In this document: positions 43,877-52,371 of the stretch, in pieces
Layout of the letters: the number at the start of each line of letters is the position of its first letter
Position numbering within the stretch: position 1 is the first letter of the stretch
Assembly (NCBI GenBank): GCA_001650955.1
Contig: LXYP01000014.1
Location: forward strand, 32,755-96,754
DNA: 64,000 nucleotides
Source of the DNA: Sphingomonadales bacterium EhC05
GTDB lineage: Bacteria > Pseudomonadota > Alphaproteobacteria > Sphingomonadales > Sphingomonadaceae
Direction of reading: 5' to 3'
Position numbers and translations under genes: made by a program
The notes under the pieces: generated by a model
Told to the model about the DNA's origin: nothing
Database searches by the model: none
What the model saw: the letters and a program-made list of their open reading frames with translations, nothing else

Positions 43877-44031
43877 AAAACTTCTCCCCGATTACGCCAG
43901 CCGGCGCAGAATGAATTCCCCATGCTCGAACGATTAGCAGGCAGACGGTTTTTGGCAAATGCTTTTGCCAATCAACTCGGAACGTCTATGCTGACTCCCA
44001 ATCGTTTGACCAACAAGATGGAGTCACCAGA

Positions 44032-45099
44032 ATGAAAAGCCTTTGGATCAAGAAGACCGAACTGTCGCAATCTGAATGGCATGAAACCGATGCACCGAAT
44101 TTGGCTGATGGTCAGATAATGCTTGCTGTCGACAAATATGCTTTGACCGCGAACAATATCACCTACGCGGCCGTTGGTGATGGCTTCGGCTACTGGAACT
44201 TCTTCCCCACGGGCGATGCGGACTGGGGCATTGTTCCAGTATGGGGCTTCGCTACGGTTGCGGAATCAAACCATGCGGATATTGCGGTTGGTGAGCGGAT
44301 CTACGGCTATTTGCCAATGGCCAGCCATCTGGTGGTCGCGCCCGGAAATGTGACCGAAGCGGGCTTTGTTGATAGTGCGGAACATCGTCAGGGTCTGGCA
44401 ATCATCTATAATCAATATCACCGGCTGGGCAAGGACGAGACTGTCCATGACGCAGAGCGCGCGATCTTCCAGCCTCTGTTCACGACCAGCTTCCTGATCG
44501 AGGATTTCATGCGGGCATCCAATTGGCATGGCGCCGAAGCCCTGCTGATGACGAGCGCCTCGTCGAAGACGTCGCTGGGATTGGCGATGGTCGCGAAAAA
44601 CCTGAGTCCCGAGATCAAGCGCATTGGTCTGACCTCTGCCGGCAATGCCGCATTTGTTACCAAGACCGGACTATATGATCAGGTGTTGACCTATGACAAG
44701 CTGGCGGAAGCGGATTCGGATCAAGCGACGGTTTCTGTCGACTTCGCCGGAAACAGCAAATTGCTTGCGTCGGTTCACAGTCATTATGGCAACAACCTGA
44801 AGTTCAGTTCGCTGGTGGGTGTAACCCATATCTCTGACCGGACCGGCGGTGGCGATCTCGAAGGGCCGGAGCCGGTGCTGTTCTTTGCGCCGACGGCCGC
44901 CGAATCATTGATGAAAGACATTGGCCCGATAGAATTTCGGGCGCGGGTCGATGCGCAATTTGCCGAGTTTGTCAAAAGTGCCAGCGCCTATCTCACGATT
45001 GAGAATTTGACCGGCACCGAGGCGTTGCAAACCGCCTATCTTGAAATGCTCGCCAATGAAGTGGCGCCCAGTCGCGGATTGATGTGCCATTTCGGATGA
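44032..45099 (+). CDS. DUF2855 family protein
   Basis: This 355-residue soluble protein of the DUF2855 family is related to medium-chain dehydrogenase/reductases. The first third has a GroES-like feel: DGQIMLAVDKYALTANNITY, VPVWGFATVAESNHADIAVG and GYLPMASHLVVAPG. A Rossmann-like region follows (LMTSASSKTSLGLAMVAKNL, RIGLTSAGNAAFVTKTGLYD). The usual MDR catalytic zinc motif is absent. Function is unknown; NAD(P)-dependent reduction is possible. The ATG follows AAGATGGAGTCACCAGA. It is divergent from the symporter and ends before the patatin gene. Confidence 0.87.
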   Translation: MKSLWIKKTELSQSEWHETDAPNLADGQIMLAVDKYALTANNITYAAVGDGFGYWNFFPTGDADWGIVPVWGFATVAESNHADIAVGERIYGYLPMASHLVVAPGNVTEAGFVDSAEHRQGLAIIYNQYHRLGKDETVHDAERAIFQPLFTTSFLIEDFMRASNWHGAEALLMTSASSKTSLGLAMVAKNLSPEIKRIGLTSAGNAAFVTKTGLYDQVLTYDKLAEADSDQATVSVDFAGNSKLLASVHSHYGNNLKFSSLVGVTHISDRTGGGDLEGPEPVLFFAPTAAESLMKDIGPIEFRARVDAQFAEFVKSASAYLTIENLTGTEALQTAYLEMLANEVAPSRGLMCHFG

Positions 45100-45176
45100 T
45101 CTGGGTGATGACTTGATTCTGAGGTCAGAGAGCGGGATAAGCGCATATCGGGCGCGCACGGAATAGGGGGTTGTTC

Positions 45177-46979
45177 GTGACAGAAGAGACATCAGCGCCG
45201 AGAAGGCCAGACCTTTCCCGCCATGCTCTATTTGCGGGCATAGCAGATGCGGCATTGGAAGCGTTGGAGGCGGTTTCGACTTTGAAAAGCGTCACCGGCG
45301 GCTCTGCTCTGGTGCATCAGGGCGACGATGCCGATGCACTCTATTTCGTCGAATCCGGTCGCTTCCGGGTGGTGGTCAACAAGACCCGCACGGTCGCGCA
45401 TATCGAGGCCGGCGAAGCGGTTGGAGAATTGGCGTTTTTTGCCGACGGCAAGCGCACGGCCGATGTTGTCGCGACTCGCGATTCGTACGTGTTGGAAGTG
45501 TCGCGCCATGCCTTTGACGCGATCGCCAAGGATCATCCCGAACTGACTCAGGCGATGCTGAAACTGGTGTCGAAGCGATTGGCCGTCGCCACGGCACGCA
45601 CGTCCGCGATGTCGAGCAAAATGCCGCGCGTGATCGCCCTTTTGCCCGCTGGCGACAGCCAGTTGCCAGATGGATTCCTGAACCGGCTGGCGCTGGCCTT
45701 TGAAGCTGTCGTGCGACCCGAAACGCCGGTGATCGCGCTGGATCGGGCGACCAGCGATGCCGGTGATAGCGCCGAATATCAAATATGGCTGGCCGAACAG
45801 GAATCGAAAAATGCCTATGTGTTGATCGATGGCAGCGGCACCGACGAATGGGGCGAGATGATCTGCCGCAACGCCGATGCGCTGGTCATGGTTGCGCGCG
45901 CCGGACGCGGCAATCCCGAGCCCAATGCGATGGAACGGGCGGCGATGGGCTGGATTGATACACCCCAGCGAACCGTGCTGCTACTCCGCAGCAAGGCGGA
46001 CAAGACGATCAGCAAAAGCGCCTCATGGATTGATCCGCGCGCGCCGAAACTCCACCATCATGTCGCGCTGGACGACGACAGCGATTTCACCAAGGTCGCG
46101 CGATTCCTGACCGGCCGCGCGGTCGGCGTTGTCCTCGCGGGCGGCGGAGCTCTGGGTTGCGCGCATCTCGGCGTTATTCAGGCATTGCAGCAAGCTGATA
46201 TTCCGATCGACTTCATCGGCGGCGCAAGTGCCGGCGCGGCAATGGGCGGCGCGATTGCGCGCGGCCTGACCGTCGAGCAGACGCTCGACCAGATGGAAGC
46301 GATGTTCATCGATGCCAAGGCGATGAAGCGGCTGACCTTGCCCTTCTTCTCCTTGCTCGATCCGACGGTTTTCGATCACGAGCTGCGCACCCGCTACAAG
46401 ACCAAGGATATCGCCGATCAGCCGATCAATTTTTTCGGCGTCTCGACCAACCTGTCGACCAACGGCCTGCATGTCCATCGCAGCGGTCCGCTGTGGGAAG
46501 CGGTCCGGGCGTCCGGTTCGCTGCCTACCATATTGCCGCCATTCATCGACGGGGAAGGCAATATATTGGTCGATGGCGGCGTGCTCGACAATGTCCCGGT
46601 CAAAGTCATGCACGATCTGAAAACCGGGCCGAATATTGTTGTGTCGCTGGGGGATCCCAATGAAATTTGGCGGACCGAGGCGACATATGACCAGATTCGC
46701 GGACGCGGGAGACTGTTGCGAGATGTGCTGCTGCGCCGGAAGCGGGAGATTGATTTCCCGTCGATTGTCGAAATCATGTCGCGATCGATGGTCGTCGCGA
46801 GCCGGATGGCCTCCAAGGAGATGCTCGGCCCGCAGGACATATTGGTCAATCCGCCGATCATTCCCGGCATGCAGATACTCGACTGGCATCTCGGCCGGCA
46901 ATTGTCGGATATGGCAGCGGAATATATTACCGAAAAAGTTCTGACGACGAGCGATTTCAAAAATCAGATGAGAAACTGA
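45177..46979 (+). CDS. Patatin-like phospholipase with cyclic-nucleotide-binding domain
   Basis: This 600-residue fusion, cf. neuropathy target esterase (NTE) proteins, has a cyclic nucleotide-binding domain at about 15-135 (SALVHQGDDADALYFVESG, AVGELAFFADGKRTADVVAT). A linker domain follows, then a patatin domain from about 318: oxyanion GGGALG, Ser351 in GASAG and Asp466 in DGG. The Ser-Asp dyad is intact, so lipase activity is likely. The GTG at 45177 lies six bases after AGGGGG. It ends 267 nt before the GTA cluster, with no terminator seen between it and the GTA promoter. Confidence 0.9.
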   Translation: MTEETSAPRRPDLSRHALFAGIADAALEALEAVSTLKSVTGGSALVHQGDDADALYFVESGRFRVVVNKTRTVAHIEAGEAVGELAFFADGKRTADVVATRDSYVLEVSRHAFDAIAKDHPELTQAMLKLVSKRLAVATARTSAMSSKMPRVIALLPAGDSQLPDGFLNRLALAFEAVVRPETPVIALDRATSDAGDSAEYQIWLAEQESKNAYVLIDGSGTDEWGEMICRNADALVMVARAGRGNPEPNAMERAAMGWIDTPQRTVLLLRSKADKTISKSASWIDPRAPKLHHHVALDDDSDFTKVARFLTGRAVGVVLAGGGALGCAHLGVIQALQQADIPIDFIGGASAGAAMGGAIARGLTVEQTLDQMEAMFIDAKAMKRLTLPFFSLLDPTVFDHELRTRYKTKDIADQPINFFGVSTNLSTNGLHVHRSGPLWEAVRASGSLPTILPPFIDGEGNILVDGGVLDNVPVKVMHDLKTGPNIVVSLGDPNEIWRTEATYDQIRGRGRLLRDVLLRRKREIDFPSIVEIMSRSMVVASRMASKEMLGPQDILVNPPIIPGMQILDWHLGRQLSDMAAEYITEKVLTTSDFKNQMRN

Positions 46980-47090
46980 TTCAAGCTGTGGATGGCGATA
47001 TACGCCTCTGATTCCTGATATTTTTGCAAAAACAGGCGCTGGCTGACCGTTCTGTTCGCGATTCAATATTAACCAAATAGGTAAAAATTC

Positions 47091-47119
47091 TTGACATCGT
47101 CACGCTATTTAGGTACATA
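47091..47119 (+). promoter_or_regulatory. Sigma70-type promoter of the GTA cluster
   Basis: TTGACA (47091-47096), a 17-base spacer and TACATA (47114-47119) make a near-consensus promoter upstream of g1. Transcription would begin near 47126, leaving about 120 nt of leader. In R. capsulatus the GTA promoter is activated by GafA; no gafA-like gene is in this window. Confidence 0.7.
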
Positions 47120-47145
47120 TCAGGAACGTCGAGAAAATGTGATTC

Positions 47146-47206
47146 GGGCCGACGGCTCTGAAGCGCCCGCGATTGGATCGGGGACTTCGGACCTGCGGCC
47201 CTTTTT
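47146..47206 (+). terminator. Terminator-like structured leader of the GTA transcript
   Basis: GGGCCG (47146-47151) pairs with CGGCCC (47196-47201), followed at once by TTTTTA. An inner hairpin CCC-G-CGAT / ATCG-GGG (about 47166-47183) folds between them. It lies downstream of the promoter and upstream of g1, as an attenuator would. It could also be the terminator of a promoter-reading or upstream transcript. Folding is inferred by eye. Confidence 0.5.
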
Positions 47207-47246
47207 ATGTCTGGCAGCGGCAAGCTGACCCGGGACGGAGTATATT

Positions 47247-47759
47247 ATGGCGAAATCGGACGTGCAGGATATTTATGATGACAAACGCAAATTGGAATTT
47301 TTGAAACAGCTCGCAATATCGACCCATGTGCAAGCATCGGCGACGCTGGCGGATGTCGCCGTGTCGACGGTCTATCATTGGCGCAACAGCGATCCGCAAT
47401 TTCGGGCGGAATGGCTGAAGGCGCTGGCCGCTGGCTATGAGCTGCTCGAGTTGGAGATGCTGGACCGCGCCCGCAATGGCTCGGAACGCAAGATCTTCTA
47501 TCATGGCTGCCATATTGCCACGGTTCGTGAATATGATGATGCGATGGCGTTTCGCTTGTTGCATGCCCATAAGGAGATGGTCGCAAGGACGCGGGCGATT
47601 CAGGCCGAGCGGCAGATCGAGCTTGGCGATGTCCGCGCGCGGCTCGACGAGAAACTCGAAGCGATGCGCCGCCGGATGCTGGACCAGGACCGGCTGACCA
47701 ATTGGACGAGTCCGGCAGATATGGGGAGCGGTGGGGCGGCGTCACAGCCTGATGCATAA
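47247..47759 (+). CDS. GTA small terminase subunit (g1-like)
   Basis: This 170-residue protein has an N-terminal helix-turn-helix (FLKQLAISTHVQASATLADVAV to VYHWRNSDPQF, about residues 19-52) and a long coiled-coil C-terminus (KEMVARTRAIQAERQIELGD and following). This matches the terminase small subunits (g1) of gene transfer agents. GTA g1 works with g2 in packaging random host DNA. The ATG follows CGGAG 8-10 bases upstream. It overlaps the g2 ATG (47752) by eight bases. Confidence 0.8.
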   Translation: MAKSDVQDIYDDKRKLEFLKQLAISTHVQASATLADVAVSTVYHWRNSDPQFRAEWLKALAAGYELLELEMLDRARNGSERKIFYHGCHIATVREYDDAMAFRLLHAHKEMVARTRAIQAERQIELGDVRARLDEKLEAMRRRMLDQDRLTNWTSPADMGSGGAASQPDA

Positions 47760-49182
47760 GCAGTCGCAAGCCGAGAGCTTCCTGCGCGTCGCATCGGTCC
47801 AGCGGAATGACTTTCTCGATCATCTGAGCGCGGTTGAACAGAATGAATTGCTCTATCGCTGGCCGTTCTGGGCGCGGCCAGAGCAAATCGCGCCGCAGCA
47901 GGACTGGTCATTGTGGATGCTCATGGCCGGGCGCGGTTTTGGCAAGACGCGGGCCGGGGCGGAATGGGTCCGTCAGATTGTCGAAGCGGATGGTTCGGCG
48001 CGCTTCGCTTTGGTTGCGGCCAATTTTGCCGAAGCGCGGTCAGTGATGGTCGAGGGCGAGAGCGGATTGCTGGCGATCACTCCGGAACATGCGCGTCCTT
48101 TGTGGGAACCATCGCTGAAGCGGCTGCGCTGGCGCAACGGGGCCGAGGCGCGCCTCTATTCGGCCGCCGAGGCAGAGGGATTGCGCGGGCCACAGCATAG
48201 CCACGCGTGGTGCGATGAAATTGCCAAATGGGCGAATAAGGCCGGTCAGGCCGAAGCGACATGGGACAATCTGAAAATGGGCCTGCGGCTCGGTTTCCGA
48301 CCGCAGATCACCGCCACAACCACGCCGCGCCCGGTCGCATTGGTGCGCAAATTGGTCAAGGAAAATGGTGCGATCATCACCCGGGGCCGGACCTATGACA
48401 ATCATATGAACCTGCCCAGTGCGTTTCTTGTCGCGATGTTCGTCGATTATTATGGCACGCGCCTGGGACGGCAGGAGCTAGATGGCGAACTGATCGAGCA
48501 ATTGGAAGGAGCGCTACGGACGCGGGATATGATCGAGCGGTGTCGGATCGGGATGTTGCAATCCCAAAGTGGCGCTTCGAGAGGCTCAGTGCAAACGGGT
48601 GTCTCGCCGGTGGATGTTCAAGATACCGTTCGTCCTGAGCCTGTCGAAGGACATTTGTCGGCCGGGCCAAATTCTCGCCCGATGCAAAGAATCGTTATCG
48701 GCGTCGACCCGCCCGCCTCGGCGCACGGAGACGCCTGCGGGATCATTGTCGCGGCGCTGGGCGGAGATGGCAAAGCCTATGTACTGGCTGATCGCAGCGC
48801 CGAAAAAGCCAGCCCGGAACAATGGGCGCGGGCGGTGTCCGACGCAGCCGAACGTTGGCAGGCCGACCGCGTCATTGCCGAAGCCAATCAGGGCGGGGCG
48901 ATGGTCCAGTCGGTGCTGCAGGCGGCGAACATCTCGCTGCCGGTCAAGCTGGTTCACGCGTCCCGCGGCAAAGTCGCACGGGCGGAGCCGATCGCGGCGC
49001 TCTACGAAAATGGCCGGGTCCATCATGTCGGCGCATTTCCGCGACTGGAAGATGAACTGTGCGGACTGCTGATCGGTGGAGCCTATGAAGGACCAGGCCG
49101 CTCGCCGGATCGGGCCGATGCCCTGGTCTGGGCGTTGACGGAGTTGATGCTGAGGCGCAGCCGAGAGCCAAGAGTGAGGTAA
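47752..49182 (+). CDS. GTA large terminase subunit (g2)
   Basis: This 476-residue packaging motor has an ATPase domain with Walker A AGRGFGKT (59-66) and ATTTPRP near the coupling motif. The nuclease domain opens with IGVDPPAS (Asp319 a metal ligand) and shows EANQGGAMV and SPDRADALVWAL. Residues about 274-301 are REP-derived (VQDTVRPEPVEGH) and lie in the linker between the two domains. The ATG at 47752 overlaps g1; a GTG at 47731 is possible. It drives headful packaging of genomic DNA into the GTA capsid. Confidence 0.9.
   Translation: MHKQSQAESFLRVASVQRNDFLDHLSAVEQNELLYRWPFWARPEQIAPQQDWSLWMLMAGRGFGKTRAGAEWVRQIVEADGSARFALVAANFAEARSVMVEGESGLLAITPEHARPLWEPSLKRLRWRNGAEARLYSAAEAEGLRGPQHSHAWCDEIAKWANKAGQAEATWDNLKMGLRLGFRPQITATTTPRPVALVRKLVKENGAIITRGRTYDNHMNLPSAFLVAMFVDYYGTRLGRQELDGELIEQLEGALRTRDMIERCRIGMLQSQSGASRGSVQTGVSPVDVQDTVRPEPVEGHLSAGPNSRPMQRIVIGVDPPASAHGDACGIIVAALGGDGKAYVLADRSAEKASPEQWARAVSDAAERWQADRVIAEANQGGAMVQSVLQAANISLPVKLVHASRGKVARAEPIAALYENGRVHHVGAFPRLEDELCGLLIGGAYEGPGRSPDRADALVWALTELMLRRSREPRVR
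48571..48652. repeat. REP doublet inside the large terminase gene
   Basis: Two inverted half-elements face each other: GCTTCGAGAGGCTCAGTGC (in 48571-48599) and CGTCCTGAGCCTGTCGAAGGAC region (48626-48652, quoted in part), the common sphingomonad REP core CTTCGACAGGCTCAGG. The unit is translated in frame as part of g2. Confidence 0.75.
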
Positions 49183-49185
49183 ATA

Positions 49186-49324
49186 TCCTCCCCACGGGTG
49201 GGGAGGTGGCCCGCGCAGCGGGTCGGAGGGGCCGGGATGCCAGACGCAAATCTGCCGCTTTGCGGACCTTTTGCGTCGAGGCCAGCATCCCCTCTGGCGT
49301 GCCACCTCCCCGCAAGCGGGGCGG
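49186..49324. repeat. Inverted REP-like pair between g2 and g3
   Basis: Unit a (49186-49231) reads TCCTCCCCACGGGTGGGGAG followed by GTGG and a GCGGGTCGGAGGGG end. Unit b (about 49286-49324) is the reverse orientation, ending CCACCTCCCCGCAAGCGGGG. Such CTCCCC-hairpin-GGAGG elements are common between sphingomonad genes. This fills the g2-g3 gap just upstream of the g3 ribosome site. Confidence 0.7.
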
Positions 49325-49340
49325 ATCGAAAGGAAGACAT

Positions 49341-50477
49341 ATGACATTTTGGGAAAATCTCTCCCTTGCCTTCAAGGGCGGGGCTGGATCATCACGGCCG
49401 CCGTTGGGACGGTCCTATATCGGCACTTATGGTGGCGCGACGCTTTCGGGGGACGCGCCATTTTCTTATGCCGGTCAGGTGCGCGCCGCCTATGTCGAGA
49501 ATGCCATTGCCCAGCGCGCGGTGCGGATTGTCGCCGAAGGGGTCGGCGGTGCGCCGCTGGCCGCTTCGTCGGATGAAGTCGAGGGCTTGGCCAATGCGGC
49601 GAGCGCAGGCCAGCCTTTGCTGGAAACCATTGCGGCGCATCTCCTGCTCCACGGCAATGCCTATGTGCAGGTGATTTGCGGTGGCGATGACCGACCGAGC
49701 GAATTATTCGCCTTGCGGCCGGACCGGATCACGATTGAACCCGATGCCAGGGGCTGGCCTGTGGCTTATGCCTATCGGGCCGGCGAGCATCAGACCCGCT
49801 TTGCGGCGCAGGATAAGATGGGCCGGCCTGCGATCATTCATATCAAGGCCTTCCATCCGACCGATGACCATTATGGCCTTGGCTGTCTGGGTGCCGCGGC
49901 CAGGCCGGTCGCGGTGCATAATGCGGCGTCGCAATGGAATAAGGCGATTCTCGACAATGCGGCACGACCGTCTGGCGCTCTGGTCTATGATCCGGGGCCG
50001 GATGGGTCGGCTCTGTCGGCGGATCAGTTCGACCGACTGAAAGCCGAGATGGAAGCAAGCTTTGCCGGTTCGGGCAATGCCGGACGGCCGATGCTGCTCG
50101 AAGGCGGGCTGAAATGGCAGTCGATGAGCATGACCCCGGCGGACATGGATTTTGTTGCGCTGAAAGAGGCGGCAGCGCGCGAAATCGCGCTGGCCTTTGG
50201 CGTGCCGCCGATGCTGCTCGGGCTGCCCGGAGACAATAGCTATGCCAATTATCGCGAGGCCAACCGGGCTTTGTGGCGGCTGACGATATTGCCACTGGCG
50301 GGCAAGATATTGGCTGGCCTGTCGGGCGCATTGGTCAGCTGGTGGCCGGATGGGACATTGGCGGTCGACCGCGATCAGATCCCGGCGCTGTCGGAGGATC
50401 GCGAACGGCTGTGGAAGCAAGTGTGCGAGGCGGATTTTCTGTCGCCGGATGAGAAGCGGGTGATGTTGGGGGTGTAA
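49341..50477 (+). CDS. GTA portal protein (g3)
   Basis: This 378-residue HK97-type portal forms the dodecameric ring for DNA entry. It has ERIVAEGVGG-like N-terminal region (QRAVRIVAEGVGGAPL), LLLHGNAYVQ, LFALRPDRITIE, GYLGCLGAAARPV-like core (YGLGCLGAAARPVAVHNA), and FGVPPMLLGLPGDNSYANYR, the conserved portal motif. ATG 49341 follows AAGGAAGACAT; an in-frame upstream extension to 49206 is REP sequence and was rejected. Confidence 0.92.
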   Translation: MTFWENLSLAFKGGAGSSRPPLGRSYIGTYGGATLSGDAPFSYAGQVRAAYVENAIAQRAVRIVAEGVGGAPLAASSDEVEGLANAASAGQPLLETIAAHLLLHGNAYVQVICGGDDRPSELFALRPDRITIEPDARGWPVAYAYRAGEHQTRFAAQDKMGRPAIIHIKAFHPTDDHYGLGCLGAAARPVAVHNAASQWNKAILDNAARPSGALVYDPGPDGSALSADQFDRLKAEMEASFAGSGNAGRPMLLEGGLKWQSMSMTPADMDFVALKEAAAREIALAFGVPPMLLGLPGDNSYANYREANRALWRLTILPLAGKILAGLSGALVSWWPDGTLAVDRDQIPALSEDRERLWKQVCEADFLSPDEKRVMLGV

Positions 50478-50638
50478 TTTTGTCTCGCGGCAGTTCGCTG
50501 CGCGAACGCCTCCGACGGGGCGGGCTTTCGCCCGGCGCGCCAAAAAACCAATGGCGTCCGCCGCGCCTTGTGGCGCGATAGCCAAGGGTGCGGATGCGCC
50601 CGCCCGGCGCCTGAAGTTTGAGAAAAGGAATCCATTGA
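50478..50638. repeat. GC-rich inverted-repeat interval after g3
   Basis: This 160-base gap contains several GC-rich inverted segments (GGGCGGGCTTTCGCCCGG and GGCGCGCC with GGCGCG on the far side) that resemble repetitive extragenic DNA. No gene is seen. Repeat status could not be verified because no second copy lies in the window. Confidence 0.35.
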
Positions 50639-50947
50639 ATGAACAACGATGAAATGCTCGCCCGCCTGATGGCGCAGGCGGAGGGCGATGGTGCTGATCT
50701 GGTCACCCTCCGCGCGATTGTCGAGGAGGCGACGGACAGCGGCGCGGCGCGGGTGCTTGGCCGGCTCGGGCTGGCCGATCCGACCGCGCAGGATGATATT
50801 GACGAGCTGCGCGAATTGCTCCGCGCCTGGCGCGATGCCAAGGCGAGCGCCTGGAAAGCGGCGATCCGCTGGATTATCCGCGGGCTGCTCGCCTTGTTGC
50901 TGGTCGGGATTGCGATGCGGCTGGGGCTCGGGCATCTGGTGTCGTGA
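50639..50947 (+). CDS. DUF6127 family protein (between g3 and g4)
   Basis: This 102-residue protein has a helical N-terminus (MNNDEMLARLMAQAEGDGAD, TLRAIVEEATDSGAARVLGRL) and a C-terminal membrane span (AAIRWIIRGLLALLLVGIAM). It fits the DUF6127 family found at this position in sphingomonad GTA clusters, similar to the small g3.5 of R. capsulatus. The last codons overlap the g4 GTG start (GTGA). Its role in particle assembly is unknown. Confidence 0.8.
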   Translation: MNNDEMLARLMAQAEGDGADLVTLRAIVEEATDSGAARVLGRLGLADPTAQDDIDELRELLRAWRDAKASAWKAAIRWIIRGLLALLLVGIAMRLGLGHLVS

Positions 50948-51453
50948 ATATGGTGAGTAGATCCATTCGCCCTGAGCCTGTCGAAGGGTGTCTCGCGGCA
51001 ACAGGTGCTTCGACAAGCTCAGCACGAACGGAACGCAAAAACACGCTGCGCTTCGCCGGCTATGCCGCGATCTTCAACCGGATCGACAAGGGCGGTGATA
51101 TCATTCGCCCCGGCGCATTCGGGGGTTTGGTTGAGGGAAAATCCCTGCCGCTGCTCTGGCAACATGATCCTATGCAGCGGATTGGCCAAGTCGACTATGT
51201 GCGCGAGGATCGACGCGGTCTGCGGGTGATTGGCAGTCTCTCGACCTTAACCAGGGCGGGACGCGATGCGGCTGTGGGTTTGGCGAGCGGCGCGATGAAG
51301 GGATTGAGCTTTGGCTATCGGGTGAATCGCTCCTCGGGCCAGAAGCCGCGCCAGCTTTTAGATCTCGAGGTCGCAGAAGTGTCGCTGGTAACATTTCCGA
51401 TGCAGCAATTGGCGCGCGTTCACCGGGTGGAAGGTCAGGCCGATTTATCTTGA
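50944..51453 (+). CDS. HK97-family prohead protease (g4)
   Basis: This 169-residue serine protease processes the capsid during assembly. Catalytic His74 is in LLWQHDPMQR, and Ser122 is in KGLSFGYRV. The core begins near NTLRFAGYAAIFNRIDKGGD (about 33). Residues about 8-30 (IRPEPVEGCLAATGASTSSA and following) are translated from a REP doublet and replace the normal N-terminus. The GTG start overlaps the DUF6127 stop. The protease core looks intact, so the insertion is probably tolerated. Confidence 0.88.
   Translation: MNMVSRSIRPEPVEGCLAATGASTSSARTERKNTLRFAGYAAIFNRIDKGGDIIRPGAFGGLVEGKSLPLLWQHDPMQRIGQVDYVREDRRGLRVIGSLSTLTRAGRDAAVGLASGAMKGLSFGYRVNRSSGQKPRQLLDLEVAEVSLVTFPMQQLARVHRVEGQADLS
50965..51033. 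repeat. REP doublet at the 5' end of the prohead protease gene
   Basis: CGCCCTGAGCCTGTCGAAGG (in 50965-50990) and GGTGCTTCGACAAGCTCAGC (in 51005-51033) are inverted copies of the same REP core seen at 48571-48652. The doublet is translated through g4 codons 8-30. Confidence 0.8.
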
Positions 51454-51477
51454 TACCATCCTAGCCAAGGGTATTAG
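51450..51477 (+). promoter_or_regulatory. Promoter-like sequence of the DUF5694 gene
   Basis: TTGATA (51450-51455), a 16-base spacer and TATTAG (51472-51477) lie directly after the g4 stop, 27 bases before the DUF5694 ATG. The -35 box overlaps the g4 stop codon. The match is fair but not strong. Confidence 0.4.
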
Positions 51478-51503
51478 TGTAATAACACACTTTGGAGATA
51501 TAT

Positions 51504-52346
51504 ATGAAAAGCCTTGCCGCCTTCCTGCTCGCGCTTTGCGTTGCGACTCAACCAGCTCTTGCGGAAGACAAGGTCGAGGAAGCTCGTGAACCCGTTCGGG
51601 TCATGGTGCTGGGTGTCTATCATTTTGCCAATCCGGGTGCTGATCTGAACAATGCCAAGGTTGACGATGTGCTGACGCCCCAGCGGCAAAAGGAGCTTGC
51701 GGCTCTGGCGGAAACATTGAAGACGTTTAAGCCCACTGTTGTCGCGGTCGAAGCCTCTGCCAAGCCACCTTATGCGGATGTCGGCTTTAGCGGCTTCAAA
51801 CCGGAAGACCTGACCACGGAACGCAACGAAACGGTGCAAATCGGATATCGGGTTGCCCATGTTGCCGATATCGACAGAGTCTATGCGATCGATGAGCAGC
51901 CATCTGAGGGCGAGCCCGATTATTTTCCTTATGACCGCGTCCATCAGCAGGCAAAGGAAACGGGCGATGCCGAGCGTCTGGAAAAAATGTCGGACTATGG
52001 TTCGCTGATTGCGGCGTTTGAAGAGCAGCAAAAGAGCCAATCGGTTCCCGAGCTGTTGAAATTTTGGAATAGCGGCGAGTTTCCTGATGTTTTCTACTGG
52101 GATATCATGACCATTGGTGAGGGTGAAAAGCAAACCGGCGCGGAACTCGCGGCTTATTGGTTCATGCGCAACGCCAAGATTTTCAACAAGCTGGTGCAGG
52201 TGACTGAGCCCGGCGACCGGGTCATATTGGTCTATGGCAGCGGTCATGGCGCTTGGCTTCGCGAGATCGTCGAAAGAACGCCAGGCTATGTTCTGGAACC
52301 AGCGATGCCCTATTTGCATAAGGCGACGGACGCCTTGTCCGAATAA
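51504..52346 (+). CDS. DUF5694 domain secreted protein inserted in the GTA cluster
   Basis: This 280-residue protein has a signal peptide (MKSLAAFLLALCVATQPALA) and a DUF5694 domain: VRVMVLGVYHFANPGADLNN, PTVVAVEASAKPPYADV, DIDRVYAIDEQ and VILVYGSGHGAWLREIVE. The HxxN...E...D...GSGH pattern resembles TraB/ChaN-like domains, with likely metal ligands. It is not a phage structural protein. It lies between g4 and g5 with its own promoter-like sequence and terminator, so it behaves like a moron gene. ATG 51504 follows GGAG. Role in the periplasm is unknown. Confidence 0.8.
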   Translation: MKSLAAFLLALCVATQPALAEDKVEEAREPVRVMVLGVYHFANPGADLNNAKVDDVLTPQRQKELAALAETLKTFKPTVVAVEASAKPPYADVGFSGFKPEDLTTERNETVQIGYRVAHVADIDRVYAIDEQPSEGEPDYFPYDRVHQQAKETGDAERLEKMSDYGSLIAAFEEQQKSQSVPELLKFWNSGEFPDVFYWDIMTIGEGEKQTGAELAAYWFMRNAKIFNKLVQVTEPGDRVILVYGSGHGAWLREIVERTPGYVLEPAMPYLHKATDALSE

Positions 52347-52371
52347 AAGAAGACAATTTGAAAACAACCAA

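Noticed and set aside
46023..47066. 347-codon minus-strand ORF opposite the patatin gene
   Set aside because: Mirror frame of a well-supported patatin-like phospholipase; composition is typical of shadow frames.
47207..47278. 23-codon leader ORF starting at the T tract before g1
   Set aside because: No ribosome site precedes it (it follows TTTTT directly), and it overlaps g1 in another frame.
49206..49340. N-terminal extension of the portal ORF
   Set aside because: The 45 added codons are translated from the inverted REP pair; the ATG at 49341 has its own ribosome site and gives the family N-terminus.
49704..50585. 293-codon minus-strand ORF opposite the portal gene
   Set aside because: Portal motifs are clear on the plus strand; the antisense product is Arg/His-rich and not protein-like.
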